NCBI RefSeq assembly: GCF_024505085.1
Contig: NZ_JANIBC010000017.1
Coordinates: 1 to 53,467, forward strand
DNA: 53,467 nucleotides
Reading direction: 5' to 3'
Origin: Parvularcula maris
GTDB taxonomy: Bacteria > Pseudomonadota > Alphaproteobacteria > Caulobacterales > Parvularculaceae
Made by a program: the position numbers and the translations under genes. The notes under the pieces were generated by a model. That model saw only the letters and a program-made list of their open reading frames with translations, searched no databases and had not been told where the DNA came from. This document shows positions 23,243 through 31,341 of this stretch, piece by piece. The stretch's first letter is position 1, and each line of letters starts with the position of its first letter.

Positions 23243-25171
23243 ATGACGGATACGCTCATCAAGCTGGTGCAGAGCTTCCCCTGCCCGGCCTACCTGCTCG
23301 ACAGCCGCACGGGCGTCGTCCAGGCGATCAGCCCCCCCGCCGCCGAACTCGGCATCAACGTCGCCAGCGTCTTCGCCGAAGACGAGATGCCGGAGGGGTG
23401 GTCCTTTACCAGGGGGCAGGACGATAAGAGCGGTCGGCTCGACATCGTTCGAAGAGCGCCCAAGGGTGAGGAGGAGCTGCAGCGCTTCGCCGTGATGGGG
23501 GTGCCTTCTGCCGGAAGCTGCCTCTACCTCCTTCTGCCCGCTGGCGCCGCGGGAGCGAATGGGGAACCTGGTGACAGCTCGCCTCAGCAGACGACGCAGG
23601 CAGTGGGCAGCGCTTCTGGGAAGCAAGCCGACCGATCCGGCACGGACCGGACGCTGCAGTTCCTGGCCACGATGAGCCACGAGATGCGCACGCCTCTCAA
23701 CGGCATTCTCGGCATGACCGAGCTGCTTCTCGAGACAGGGCTCGACCCGAACCAGACGAACTTCGCGGGCAACATCAAGACGAGCGGTGTGGCGCTTCTC
23801 GACATCATCAACGCCATCCTCGACTATGCCCGTCTCGATACGGACGACACAGCGCCGGTCAGCGAAGTTTTCGACGCCAGGCTCGTCTGCGAGGAGATCG
23901 CCGAACTGCTCGCGCCAAAGGCCGCGGCTAAGAACGTCGAGATCACCACCCTCATCCACCCCAGCACCCCGGCGAGGGTGCGGGGCGATGCCTCCAAACT
24001 GCGCCAGCTCCTCGTCAACCTCGTGGGCAACGCCGTGAAGTTCACCGACAAGGGCGGCATCATCGTCACTATGCAGAGCGTCAACTCGCCTGCTGGTGCG
24101 GGTGAGCTGATGATCGACGTCATCGACACTGGAACCGGCATACCGCAGTCGCTGCTTCCGCGTCTTTTCGATGCCTTCACCCGCGACAAGAAGGCGGACG
24201 ACAGGTCGATCGAGGGTACGGGCCTCGGCCTGGCCATCGTCAAACAGCTTACGGACAAACTCGGCGGATCGGTCAAGGTATCGAGCCAGGAGGGAATGGG
24301 CTCGACTTTCGTTCTCCGCCTTCCCTTTGCGGAGGCCGTCCCCGCCCCGGCGCCGAAACGCCCCCTCGAGGGAAAGCACACGCTGATCCTGACGCCCAAC
24401 CCCGTGCTGGGCCGTGCCCTCAGCCTCAAGCTGAGGCTCGCGGGTGCGCTGTCGACCGAGATCGTAGGATCAGTGGATGGAGCAGCCGAACAGTTGGGCG
24501 TAGCGGATACGGACGTTTTCCTTTGCGACTTCCCCCTCGCCGAAGCCGCCGCCCCGCTGGCGAGCAAAGCCAAGCGGTGCGTGCTGCTGCTTCCGGCGTC
24601 CGAACGTCCGCAGCTCGGCCGGTTCAAGGCGTTGGGCTACCCCGTCTACCTGACCAAGCCCATCCGCAGGCGAAGCCTCATGCGTGTGCTGAGCGATGAG
24701 GACCTCTCCATCACCCAGGCGGAACTCGACGCGATCGAGAAGCAGCGCGAGGACCATGCGAGGAAAGCTGCGCCGAGCCGCATCCTTCTGGCGGAGGACA
24801 ACGAGATCAACGCGGCCCTAGCCAAGGCCGTCATCGAGCGGGAAGGTCACCATCTGACCATCGTCAGCGACGGCGCCGCCGCCGTCGATGCCGTCCGTAC
24901 GGGATCGTTTGATATCGTGCTGATGGACATGCACATGCCCGTCATGAGCGGCATCAAGGCGGCGGCCATGATCAGGCAGGAGGAGTCCGGCAGCCGACTA
25001 CCGATCGTGGCGCTCACCGCCAACGCCCTGCCCGAGGACGAGCAGGCCTGCCGCGAGGCGGGAATGGACGCCTTCCTCAGCAAACCCTTCGATCCGAACG
25101 AGCTGGCCCGGCTTATCCTTCTCTACACCGATAAAGAGGGTAGTGCCGAGGTGAGCTCGGTCGTCAGATAG
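23243..25171 (+). CDS. Soluble hybrid histidine kinase with pseudo-receiver and receiver domains (ShkA-like architecture)
   Basis: The 642-residue cytoplasmic protein has a PAS-like N-terminal segment (about 1-100), HisKA with FLATMSHEMRTPLNG (His146), and HATPase with N263, DTGTGIP and GTGLGL. A first receiver-like domain (about 378-485) lacks the N-terminal acidic pair (LILTPNP instead of a D/E-D motif). A canonical receiver follows (LLAEDN, phospho-acceptor Asp562 in LMDMHMP, Lys614 in SKPF). This kinase/pseudo-receiver/receiver order is that of Caulobacter ShkA, where the pseudo-receiver binds cyclic-di-GMP; transfer of that property is inference. It has no membrane segment. ATG 23210 is an alternative start with AGGG upstream. 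The last 49 nt overlap hemW. Confidence 0.88.
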   Translation: MTDTLIKLVQSFPCPAYLLDSRTGVVQAISPPAAELGINVASVFAEDEMPEGWSFTRGQDDKSGRLDIVRRAPKGEEELQRFAVMGVPSAGSCLYLLLPAGAAGANGEPGDSSPQQTTQAVGSASGKQADRSGTDRTLQFLATMSHEMRTPLNGILGMTELLLETGLDPNQTNFAGNIKTSGVALLDIINAILDYARLDTDDTAPVSEVFDARLVCEEIAELLAPKAAAKNVEITTLIHPSTPARVRGDASKLRQLLVNLVGNAVKFTDKGGIIVTMQSVNSPAGAGELMIDVIDTGTGIPQSLLPRLFDAFTRDKKADDRSIEGTGLGLAIVKQLTDKLGGSVKVSSQEGMGSTFVLRLPFAEAVPAPAPKRPLEGKHTLILTPNPVLGRALSLKLRLAGALSTEIVGSVDGAAEQLGVADTDVFLCDFPLAEAAAPLASKAKRCVLLLPASERPQLGRFKALGYPVYLTKPIRRRSLMRVLSDEDLSITQAELDAIEKQREDHARKAAPSRILLAEDNEINAALAKAVIEREGHHLTIVSDGAAAVDAVRTGSFDIVLMDMHMPVMSGIKAAAMIRQEESGSRLPIVALTANALPEDEQACREAGMDAFLSKPFDPNELARLILLYTDKEGSAEVSSVVR

Positions 25172-26259
25172 TCGAGCAGCAGCCTGCCCGAAGGGGTCGC
25201 TGCGAGCCGCCCTTCCCTATGCTCAAGGTGGCCGGATGCGATGAACGGTTCCGCCGCGCGCAGAACGCTGCTCTGCCAGTCGCCTAGCCTGTGAAGACAT
25301 AGCCCGGCGACGGGCCGCAGACCCCCTGCCAACGTTTCGACGAGAACTTCCTCCTCCGTCAGGGGCGTGAAGGAGAGACGCTCATTCAAAGGCAGTGCGG
25401 CATAGCTCTTCGGTTTGGCTGCTCCCTCGGTGGCCAACCTCTCCGCCCCCTGACCGAGCCGCCCGTGGGCACCGGGGCCGATGGCGAGCCACTCCGCCCC
25501 CTGCCAGTAGAGGGAGTTGTGCACGGCTTCGGAGCCTGGACGTGCGTGGTTAGAGACCTCATAGGCTGGAAACCCCGCGGCCTGCGTGATCTCGCCCGTC
25601 AGCTCGTAGAGATCAGCCTGAAGATCGTTAGGGCTCGGAACCAGTCTTCCCCGCTCCGCCGCCAGACCGAAGGGCGTGCCCGGCTCGATGGTAAGCTGGT
25701 AGAGCGAGAGGTGGTCCATGCCGTAGCTCAGCACTTCCCGCAGTTCCGCCTCCCACGCCCGCGGGGTCTGACCCGGAAGCGCGTAGATCATATCGGCACT
25801 GACCGAGGGGAACATCCCGGTCGCCTTTATAAGCGCGTCCCTGGCTTCCCTTGCGTCGTGGTTGCGGCCCAAGAAGGTCAGACTGGCATCCGAGACGCTC
25901 TGCACACCAAGCGACAGGCGGTTGAAGCCGAGTTCGGACAGCTCCTTGAAACGCGCTGCGTCATCGGGGTTCGCCTCCACCGTCAGCTCGGCGCCGCTCT
26001 CGATCCCAAAGAGATCGTCAGCGGCACGGAATACCCGCTCCGCCACGTTGGCGGGGACCAGCGAGGGGGTACCGCCGCCGAAATAGATACTGCGCAGAGG
26101 TCGCTTTCGGGTGTACTCCGAGAGCGCCTTCAGATCTTCCGCCAACGCATCGGCCCACGCCTTCTCGTCCACCGCGCGGTTCTTGGCCACGGTGAAGTCG
26201 CAATAGGGACAGATCCGTGCACAGAAGGGCCAGTGAACATAGAGGCCGAGCGGTGTCAC
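25123..26259 (-). CDS. hemW: HemW-like radical SAM heme chaperone
   Basis: HemW resembles coproporphyrinogen III dehydrogenase (HemN) but is thought to deliver heme to respiratory proteins. The 378-residue protein opens with LYVHWPFCARICPYCDF, giving the CxxxCxxC cluster ligands Cys13, Cys17 and Cys20. FGGGTPSLV and EANPDD follow. The start is GTG at 26259 and overlaps the rdgB stop (GTGA), so rdgB and hemW are probably translationally coupled. Its 3' end overlaps the convergent hybrid kinase by 49 nt. Confidence 0.94.
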   Translation of the reverse strand: MTPLGLYVHWPFCARICPYCDFTVAKNRAVDEKAWADALAEDLKALSEYTRKRPLRSIYFGGGTPSLVPANVAERVFRAADDLFGIESGAELTVEANPDDAARFKELSELGFNRLSLGVQSVSDASLTFLGRNHDAREARDALIKATGMFPSVSADMIYALPGQTPRAWEAELREVLSYGMDHLSLYQLTIEPGTPFGLAAERGRLVPSPNDLQADLYELTGEITQAAGFPAYEVSNHARPGSEAVHNSLYWQGAEWLAIGPGAHGRLGQGAERLATEGAAKPKSYAALPLNERLSFTPLTEEEVLVETLAGGLRPVAGLCLHRLGDWQSSVLRAAEPFIASGHLEHREGRLAATPSGRLLLDYLTTELTSALPSLSV

Positions 26260-26861
26260 AGACCGAGCTCGGCGCGCAGGGCGTCGAGCGCCCTTGCCCG
26301 GTGGGAGAACCGGCGCTTCTCCTCGGCGCTCATCTCGCCGAAGGTCCGGCTCTCACCCTCCGGTACGAAGCAGGGATCGTAGCCGAAGCCCCCCTCCCCG
26401 CGCGGCGGGAAGACGAGCCGACCCCTCACCTCACCGCGGCTGAGCACCCGCCGTCCGTCCGGCCACTGCAGGATGAGAAGGGAGCGGAACGCAGCGCCCC
26501 TGTCCCCGCCTGCCGCTTCGACCTCGCGCTGAAGCCTCGCCATGGCCGCTTCGTAGTCGCGCTCCTCTCCGGCCCAGTCCGCGGAGTAGACCCCCGGTGC
26601 GCCGCTTAGTGCATCCGCGCTGAGCCCCGAATCATCGGCCAGCACGGCAAGGCCCGAAGCCTTCGAGGCGCTCTCGGCCTTCAGACCGGCGTTCTCCTCG
26701 AAGGTGGTGCCGGTCTCCTCCACCTCGGGCAGACCGAGCTCGGCGGCGGTGACGACTTCGACCCCCACACCTTCCAGCATGGCTGCGATCTCGGCGACCT
26801 TGCCTTGGTTTCTGGTGGCCAGAACCAGTCTGTTCTGCGGGAAAAGGACCATTCGCCTCAC
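26256..26861 (-). CDS. rdgB: Non-canonical purine NTP pyrophosphatase (RdgB/HAM1)
   Basis: The enzyme hydrolyses dITP, XTP and similar damaged nucleotides to monophosphates, keeping them out of DNA and RNA. The 201-residue protein has LATRNQGKVAEI, LADDSGLSADAL with the metal-binding acidic pair, GYDPCFVPEG and the C-terminal SHRARALDALR. Size is standard. It precedes hemW with a 4-nt overlap, a frequent pairing in alphaproteobacteria. The start at 26861 gives four residues before the second Met (26852), which is the alternative. Confidence 0.96.
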   Translation of the reverse strand: MRRMVLFPQNRLVLATRNQGKVAEIAAMLEGVGVEVVTAAELGLPEVEETGTTFEENAGLKAESASKASGLAVLADDSGLSADALSGAPGVYSADWAGEERDYEAAMARLQREVEAAGGDRGAAFRSLLILQWPDGRRVLSRGEVRGRLVFPPRGEGGFGYDPCFVPEGESRTFGEMSAEEKRRFSHRARALDALRAELGL

Positions 26862-27054
26862 CTATCTGTCATCTCGGGCGCAGTGCACCGGCTTGCGAGT
26901 GCATGAAGTTTCGTTCATCAACCCTCGACCCGGCGGGGCTGGAGGCGTGACGCGCAGCCTGCTTTCGCCGCTAGCAAAACGCGCCTAAGGGGCAAACCCG
27001 CCGCATCACCGCGTCGGCCCGCGAAGAGCGTGTAAAAGAGGAACGTAGCAGGGC

Positions 27055-27264
27055 GTGACCATCCGCGTAACTTTGGACAAGATGCTGGCCGAGCGCGATA
27101 TGTCGCTCACCGAGCTGTCCGAGCGTGTGGGCATCACTATCGCCAACCTCTCCATCCTCAAGACCGGCAAGGCGAAGGCCGTGCGCTTCACCACGCTGGA
27201 GAAGATCTGCCAGGTGCTCGACTGCCAGCCAGGGGACATTCTGGAGTACGAGCGTACGGAGTAG
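27055..27264 (+). CDS. Small XRE/Cro-family helix-turn-helix regulator
   Basis: The 69-residue protein consists almost only of a Cro/C1-type helix-turn-helix ([20 protein letters not shown]), ending [11 protein letters not shown], as in the YozG-like single-domain regulators. The start is GTG at 27055, with AAGAGGAA upstream. It stands alone between rdgB and rlmN, in the direction of rlmN, with 83 nt to the next start. The target is unknown; no dimerisation or sensing domain is present. The 193-nt gap before it holds no other gene that I can see. Confidence 0.88.
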   Translation: MTIRVTLDKMLAERDMSLTELSERVGITIANLSILKTGKAKAVRFTTLEKICQVLDCQPGDILEYERTE

Positions 27265-27347
27265 CTTCGCTCTTCCCACGCGCCCCTGCTTCGGCTAGGG
27301 GCGGCGACCGGTTTTCCACAAGTCCTGTCACAAGGCGGAAGAGAGAC

Positions 27348-28496
27348 ATGTCCCAGACCCTCCTGAACCTCAGCCCCGAGCTGAGCACTGATCAGCGCAC
27401 CTCCCTCATCGGCCTGTCGCGGCCCGAGATCGCGAGCCAGCTCGAAGCCGATCTCGGTTTGGCCGAGAAGGAAGCCCGCATGCGGGCGCGGCAGATCTGG
27501 GGTTGGATCTACAATCTCGGGGTCACCGAGTTCTCCGCCATGACCAATATCGGCAAGGGCCTGCGCGAGAAGCTGGAGCTGTGGTACCGCATCCCGCGGC
27601 CAGAGATCGTCGAGCGCAAGGTCTCCGTGGACGGAACGCGCAAATATCTCCTGCGCTTCGCCCCCGGTATCGAGGCCGAGGCCGTCTTCATCCCCGGCGT
27701 GGGCCGCGCAGGTGCATTATGTGTCTCCAGCCAGGTAGGCTGCACGCTGAACTGCACCTTCTGCCATACGGGCACCCAGGCCTTGGTCAGGAACCTGACA
27801 GCTGAAGAGATTGTGCTGCAGGTCCTAGCGTGCAAGGACGATATCGAGGAGTGGCCCTCCGGCAAGGATGAGCGCAAGCTCTCCAACATCGTGTTTATGG
27901 GGATGGGCGAGCCGCTCTACAATCTCGAAGGCGTCGCCCGCGCCATCGACCTTATCTCCGACGGCGAGGGCATCTCCATCAGCAGGCGGCGGATCACGGT
28001 TTCGACCTCGGGCGTCGTCTCCAAGATGCACCAGCTCGGCGAGGAGACCGAGGCGATGCTGGCGATCTCGCTCCACGCCACGAATGACGAGCTGCGCGAC
28101 GAGCTGGTGCCGATCAACAAGAAGTGGCCCTTGGCCGAGCTTCTGGATGCGTGCGCCCGCTACCCCGGCACCACGAACTCGCGTCGCATCACCTTCGAGT
28201 ATGTCATGCTGAAAGGCGTGAACGACAGCGATGCCGAGGCGCGCGAGCTCGTCCGCCTGCTGAAGGGCATACCGGCGAAGATCAACCTCATCCCCTTCAA
28301 TCACTGGCCGGGCAGCGCCTATGAGTGCTCCGACTGGGGACGGATCGAAGCCTTCGCCGACATCGTCAACCAGGCGGGCTACGCCTCCCCCATCAGGACC
28401 CCGCGCGGCCGCGACGTAGGCGCGGCCTGCGGACAGCTCAAGACCGAGAGCGTCAAGAAGCGGGCTAGCGAGAGGCGGTTGGAAGCGGCGGGCTGA
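27348..28496 (+). CDS. rlmN: Dual-specificity 23S rRNA/tRNA adenine-C2 methyltransferase RlmN
   Basis: RlmN is a radical SAM enzyme that methylates C2 of A2503 in 23S rRNA and of A37 in certain tRNAs. The 382-residue protein has the cluster motif [12 protein letters not shown] (Cys132, Cys136, Cys139), [26 protein letters not shown] and a C-terminal GAACGQL cysteine that forms the transient thiol adduct. All key residues are present. The start ATG 27348 follows a purine-rich stretch. It appears to be transcribed alone or after the small XRE gene. Confidence 0.96.
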   Translation: MSQTLLNLSPELSTDQRTSLIGLSRPEIASQLEADLGLAEKEARMRARQIWGWIYNLGVTEFSAMTNIGKGLREKLELWYRIPRPEIVERKVSVDGTRKYLLRFAPGIEAEAVFIPGVGRAGALCVSSQVGCTLNCTFCHTGTQALVRNLTAEEIVLQVLACKDDIEEWPSGKDERKLSNIVFMGMGEPLYNLEGVARAIDLISDGEGISISRRRITVSTSGVVSKMHQLGEETEAMLAISLHATNDELRDELVPINKKWPLAELLDACARYPGTTNSRRITFEYVMLKGVNDSDAEARELVRLLKGIPAKINLIPFNHWPGSAYECSDWGRIEAFADIVNQAGYASPIRTPRGRDVGAACGQLKTESVKKRASERRLEAAG

Positions 28497-28546
28497 CGGC
28501 CCACCGGGGTCGTGCTATCCTCCTATCGCAGGCAGGAGCGTATTGG

Positions 28547-29287
28547 GTGGCAAGGAATCTGGACATCGGGCTCGGCGCCCTGACCGAGGACCTGTTCGGG
28601 CTCAACATCCGTGGGGTCAGGACGGTCGCGGCGACCTTCATCCAGCCGCGAGAAGTCTTCGACGCGGCACGCCATCCGACCTGGCTGGACCGCTACACCC
28701 CGACGATCCGGCTGGCCTTCTTCATGCTCTCGCTGACGGCCGTGTTCCGTTTCCTATGGGCCAGCGAGGAGGGTGCCTTCGCCGCTGCGATCACCGAGCA
28801 GTTCGTCGACCTCGCCGACGATCTCGGCGACGACTTCGACCCCGCGGCGGCGATGGAGCGCTATTTCGGCGTCTATGCCGCTATGATCCCGTTCGCTTGG
28901 CTTGCCACACAGTCGCTTCTATCTCTGGTCCTGCGGGTCTGGGGCAAGGGAACGGGGGCGGTACTGCGGCTGAGGCTGCATATGACAGCTCTCATTCCCA
29001 GCACGCTGTTCGGCCTTCTGTTTCTCCTGACGATGCCAGTTCTCTTCAAGGATGTCGCTGCGCTCTTGTCGGCGTGGACCTTCGCGTCCAGCGGCCTGAT
29101 GGTGGCGCTTGATGTGACGACGTCGTTCCGGGGTGGTGTCGGCGGCGAGACAAGGACCGGCCGGATCGTTCGTGCATCGACTTTCGGACTGTTTGTCTTC
29201 CTCGCCAATGTCGTCGTCAGTGTTGTAGCATCTGCCGTGGCCTACGCCGCCGTCATTCTAGGGTCCGGTCACCGAAACTTCGTGTGA
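28547..29287 (+). CDS. Multi-pass membrane protein, unknown function
   Basis: The 246-residue protein has about five hydrophobic segments (near 57-75, 106-130, 146-165, 170-190 and 212-240), with an amphipathic N-terminal region. The order of elements recalls the DUF3667-type proteins, but the zinc ribbon that begins that family is absent, so I leave it unassigned. The start is GTG at 28547, with AGGAG about 9 nt upstream. It lies between rlmN and tRNA-Pro and ends 9 nt before the tRNA gene (opposite strand). Confidence 0.75.
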   Translation: MARNLDIGLGALTEDLFGLNIRGVRTVAATFIQPREVFDAARHPTWLDRYTPTIRLAFFMLSLTAVFRFLWASEEGAFAAAITEQFVDLADDLGDDFDPAAAMERYFGVYAAMIPFAWLATQSLLSLVLRVWGKGTGAVLRLRLHMTALIPSTLFGLLFLLTMPVLFKDVAALLSAWTFASSGLMVALDVTTSFRGGVGGETRTGRIVRASTFGLFVFLANVVVSVVASAVAYAAVILGSGHRNFV

Positions 29288-29295
29288 AGGGAAAG

Positions 29296-29372
29296 TGGTC
29301 GGAGCGGCAGGATTCGAACCTGCGACCCTCTGCTCCCAAAGCAGATGCGCTACCAGGCTGCGCTACGCTCCG
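29296..29372 (-). tRNA. tRNA-Pro (TGG anticodon)
   Basis: This 77-nt cloverleaf on the minus strand includes an encoded CCA end (TGG at 29296-29298 on the plus strand). The anticodon loop reads TTTGGGA with TGG at 29338-29336, and the T-arm is GCAGGTTCGAATCCTGC. The 7-bp acceptor stem CGGAGCG/CGCTCCG is intact. The position beside the NDUFS4-like gene is a known alphaproteobacterial arrangement. Confidence 0.97.
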
Positions 29373-29456
29373 ATCAGGGCGCGGCCCTAGTGCAAAAGGC
29401 CCGGCGGCGCAACGTGCCTCTTGCGGAAGGGTGCCCGCTTCGCCACAAGCCGGGCC

Positions 29457-29765
29457 ATGTTCGCACGCATCTACCGCCCCTCCCGCACCGCCATGCAGTC
29501 CGGCAAGGCCAAGTCGGACGAGTGGGTGCTCGAGTTCGAAGAGGCCTACGCCAAACGCTTCGACCCGCTCATGGGCTGGACCTCCAGCCAGGACACCCGC
29601 GCGGGCCAGGTGCTCCTCCATTTTGAGACCAAAGACCAGGCCGTCGCCTACGCCAAGCAGCACCAGATCCCCCACCAAGTGATCGAGCCCAACCAGGGAC
29701 CGCGGACGCTGAAGGCCTATGCGGACAATTTCTCGTCCAGCAGAAGGCGCCCCTGGACGCACTGA
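29457..29765 (+). CDS. NDUFS4-like NADH dehydrogenase accessory subunit (ETC complex I conserved region)
   Basis: The 102-residue protein matches the NDUS4 family: ARIYRPSRTAMQSGKAK at the start, then WVLEFE, PLMGWTSSQDT and the C-terminal KAYADNFSSSRRRPWTH. It is an accessory subunit at the peripheral arm of respiratory complex I, shared by alphaproteobacteria and mitochondria. ATG 29457 starts the conserved region; the open frame continues upstream to 29421 without homologous sequence. No clear ribosome binding site is visible. The rest of the nuo operon is not in this window. Confidence 0.93.
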   Translation: MFARIYRPSRTAMQSGKAKSDEWVLEFEEAYAKRFDPLMGWTSSQDTRAGQVLLHFETKDQAVAYAKQHQIPHQVIEPNQGPRTLKAYADNFSSSRRRPWTH

Positions 29766-29769
29766 TTGA

Positions 29770-29837
29770 TCTCACGCCGCGCACCGCCTCCGGCGGGCGG
29801 CCTGACCGGCCGGGCACCTGCTTAGCTGCCTTCCTGC
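29770..29837. repeat. Repeat family R6, copy A
   Basis: The segment TCTCACGCCGCGCACCGCC ... GGCCTGACCGGCCGGGCACC ... GCTGCCTTCC starts 5 nt past the stop of the NDUFS4-like gene. Related copies follow tRNA-Arg (30208) and tRNA-Ala (48194). The middle contains a small hairpin (GGCCTGACCGGCC). Together with R1 copy 2 it fills the 320-nt gap up to tRNA-Arg; no gene is seen there. Confidence 0.65.
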
Positions 29838-29886
29838 GGCACCGTTATCCTTTAAAGCGTTAGCTAGTCGAGCGTTGTATTACCCA

Positions 29887-30006
29887 TGCGCTTTCCCACG
29901 GTCGCGAAAGCGATCCGTGGGACCCATCTCCTAACGCCGCCCTTCTGCGACTGACTCAGGAGTTGGGTCCCCCGTTCTCCGGCTGCGCCTACGCCGTGGG
30001 AAGGCG
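29887..30006. repeat. Intergenic palindromic repeat family R1, copy 2
   Basis: The outer arms GCGCTTTCCCACGG (29888-29901) and CCGTGGGAAGGCG (29994-30006) enclose inner arms CGTGGGACCCATCTCC and GGAGTTGGGTCCC. The arrangement is the same as copy 1 at 80-194, while the 30-nt centre differs. Confidence 0.75.
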
Positions 30007-30088
30007 TATGGCGACAGCAGTTGCGATACCCCGCACGCCAATGCCCCACTTGAGCCCATCCCCAACCCCCGCTACGTGCCGCGGTTCT

Positions 30089-30162
30089 GGCCCCTTAGCT
30101 CAGCTGGATAGAGCACTCGCCTTCTAAGCGAATGGTCGCAGGTTCGAATCCTGCAGGGGCTA
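30089..30162 (+). tRNA. tRNA-Arg (TCT anticodon)
   Basis: This 74-nt cloverleaf has the D-arm GCTCAGCTGGATAGAGC, the anticodon loop CTTCTAA with TCT at 30123-30125, and the T-arm GCAGGTTCGAATCCTGC. The acceptor stem GGCCCCT/AGGGGCT has one G-U pair at the end. CCA is not encoded (the discriminator A is followed by CTT), unlike the other two tRNAs here. The outermost anticodon-stem pair is a C-A mismatch. Confidence 0.94.
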
Positions 30163-30207
30163 CTTTTCAACTTGGCCTACCGCCTCGCTATCTGAGGCCG
30201 GTATCGT

Positions 30208-30290
30208 TCTCACGGCGCGCAGCGCCACCGGCGGGGCTGGCTTGACCGGCCTGGAACCGCAGTCGCTGTCCTTCCCGCGGCGCGGCCGGT
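30208..30290. repeat. Repeat family R6, copy B
   Basis: The segment TTCTCACGGCGCGCAGCGCC ... CTTGACCGGCCTGG ... TCCTTCCCGCGGCGCGG begins about 45 nt after tRNA-Arg. It aligns with copies A and C in the leading TCTCACG-CGC part and in the trailing CTTCCCG part. It ends just before the P1 peptidase gene, which is transcribed toward it. Confidence 0.6.
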
Positions 30291-30304
30291 TTGCGGCAGA
30301 CCTC

Positions 30305-31276
30305 CTACGACATTTCAGCGTGGTAGACCCCCCTTGCGATCGCCCGTGCCACCACGTCCCCAGCGAGACTGCCGAGCTCCGTCAGCAGCGCCAAGTTGGC
30401 GCCCTCCCCCTTCTCCGCGGTCGAGAGCGCGAAGATTACATCTCCGTCCGTCGGGCCGTGGGCGGGTCTGAGAGCCCTCGCCAAACCGTCCTGCGCCATG
30501 ATCGCCAGCCTCTTGAGGTCCGGGGCCGAGAGGGGCGCGTCGGTTGCTAGGACTACCAAGGTCGTGGCCTGGCGCACCGCAGCGGCCTTGGTGTCCGGGG
30601 GGAAGCCTTCGGCGATGGGCAGCTCTGGCCACGCCCTGCCCCCGAACTCGGCCTCTACTTCGTAGGGCGCAGCCCAGAAGGCGTTCGTGCCCGGCAGATA
30701 GGGCGAGCCGAAGCTGTTCACTGCCGCTAAAGCTCCCACGACATGGCCGTTCGCACTGCGGGCGGATGCCGTTCCCTGCCCGCCGGGATGCGCACCCGCC
30801 AGGGCGCCGAAACCTGCCCCCGCCCGGCCTTCCGGCACGATCGTGCCGATGTCGGCCAGGGCCTGAGCGGCTAAGCGCCGGTAGGGCGGGTCCGTCCCCC
30901 AAGCCTTGTCGCCGCCATTGGCGAGATCGTAGAGGATCGCGGCGGGCACGATGGGCGAAACCGGAACCCCTTCCGCCTTGCTGAGACCAAAACCCCTGCC
31001 CTTCGCGCCAAGCGCCGCCGCCACCTGGTCCGCCGCGGCCAGACCGTAGACCGAGCCGCCGGCCAGGGTCAGCGCGTCGATCCGATCGACCAGGGTCGAG
31101 AGGGCCAAGGCATCGGTCTCGCGGGTGCCGGGGCCGCCGCCGCGCACGTCGCAGGCCGCCCTCGCAGGCCGGTCCGGCAGGATGACCGTGACCCCCGTGC
31201 GCGCTTCCTCATCGGCAGCACAGCCCACTTTCAGGCCGGGAACGTCAGTCAGGCTTCCGGACGCTGCAGTTCTCAT
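30305..31276 (-). CDS. P1-family peptidase (DmpA/BapA-like N-terminal-nucleophile aminopeptidase)
   Basis: The 323-residue protein belongs to the self-processing S58/P1 family, which cleaves itself before a Ser and then acts as an aminopeptidase (often on D-amino acid or beta-amino acid peptides). The likely cleavage point is AAVNS, with Ser188 as the new N-terminal nucleophile. RGGGPGTRET, LTLAGGSVYGL and GGQGTASAR are further family landmarks. ATG 31276 has GGAGG 7 nt upstream and is chosen over an upstream start at 31339. It is divergent from ggt, with 65 bp between; both encode N-terminal-nucleophile hydrolases. No signal peptide is seen, so it is cytoplasmic. Confidence 0.9.
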   Translation of the reverse strand: MRTAASGSLTDVPGLKVGCAADEEARTGVTVILPDRPARAACDVRGGGPGTRETDALALSTLVDRIDALTLAGGSVYGLAAADQVAAALGAKGRGFGLSKAEGVPVSPIVPAAILYDLANGGDKAWGTDPPYRRLAAQALADIGTIVPEGRAGAGFGALAGAHPGGQGTASARSANGHVVGALAAVNSFGSPYLPGTNAFWAAPYEVEAEFGGRAWPELPIAEGFPPDTKAAAVRQATTLVVLATDAPLSAPDLKRLAIMAQDGLARALRPAHGPTDGDVIFALSTAEKGEGANLALLTELGSLAGDVVARAIARGVYHAEMS

Positions 31277-31341
31277 CGCTTGCCTCCTGCCTTCCGCGGG
31301 CCTTACATCCCGCATCGAACCGGGGAGAGCTGGGAGCAAGC

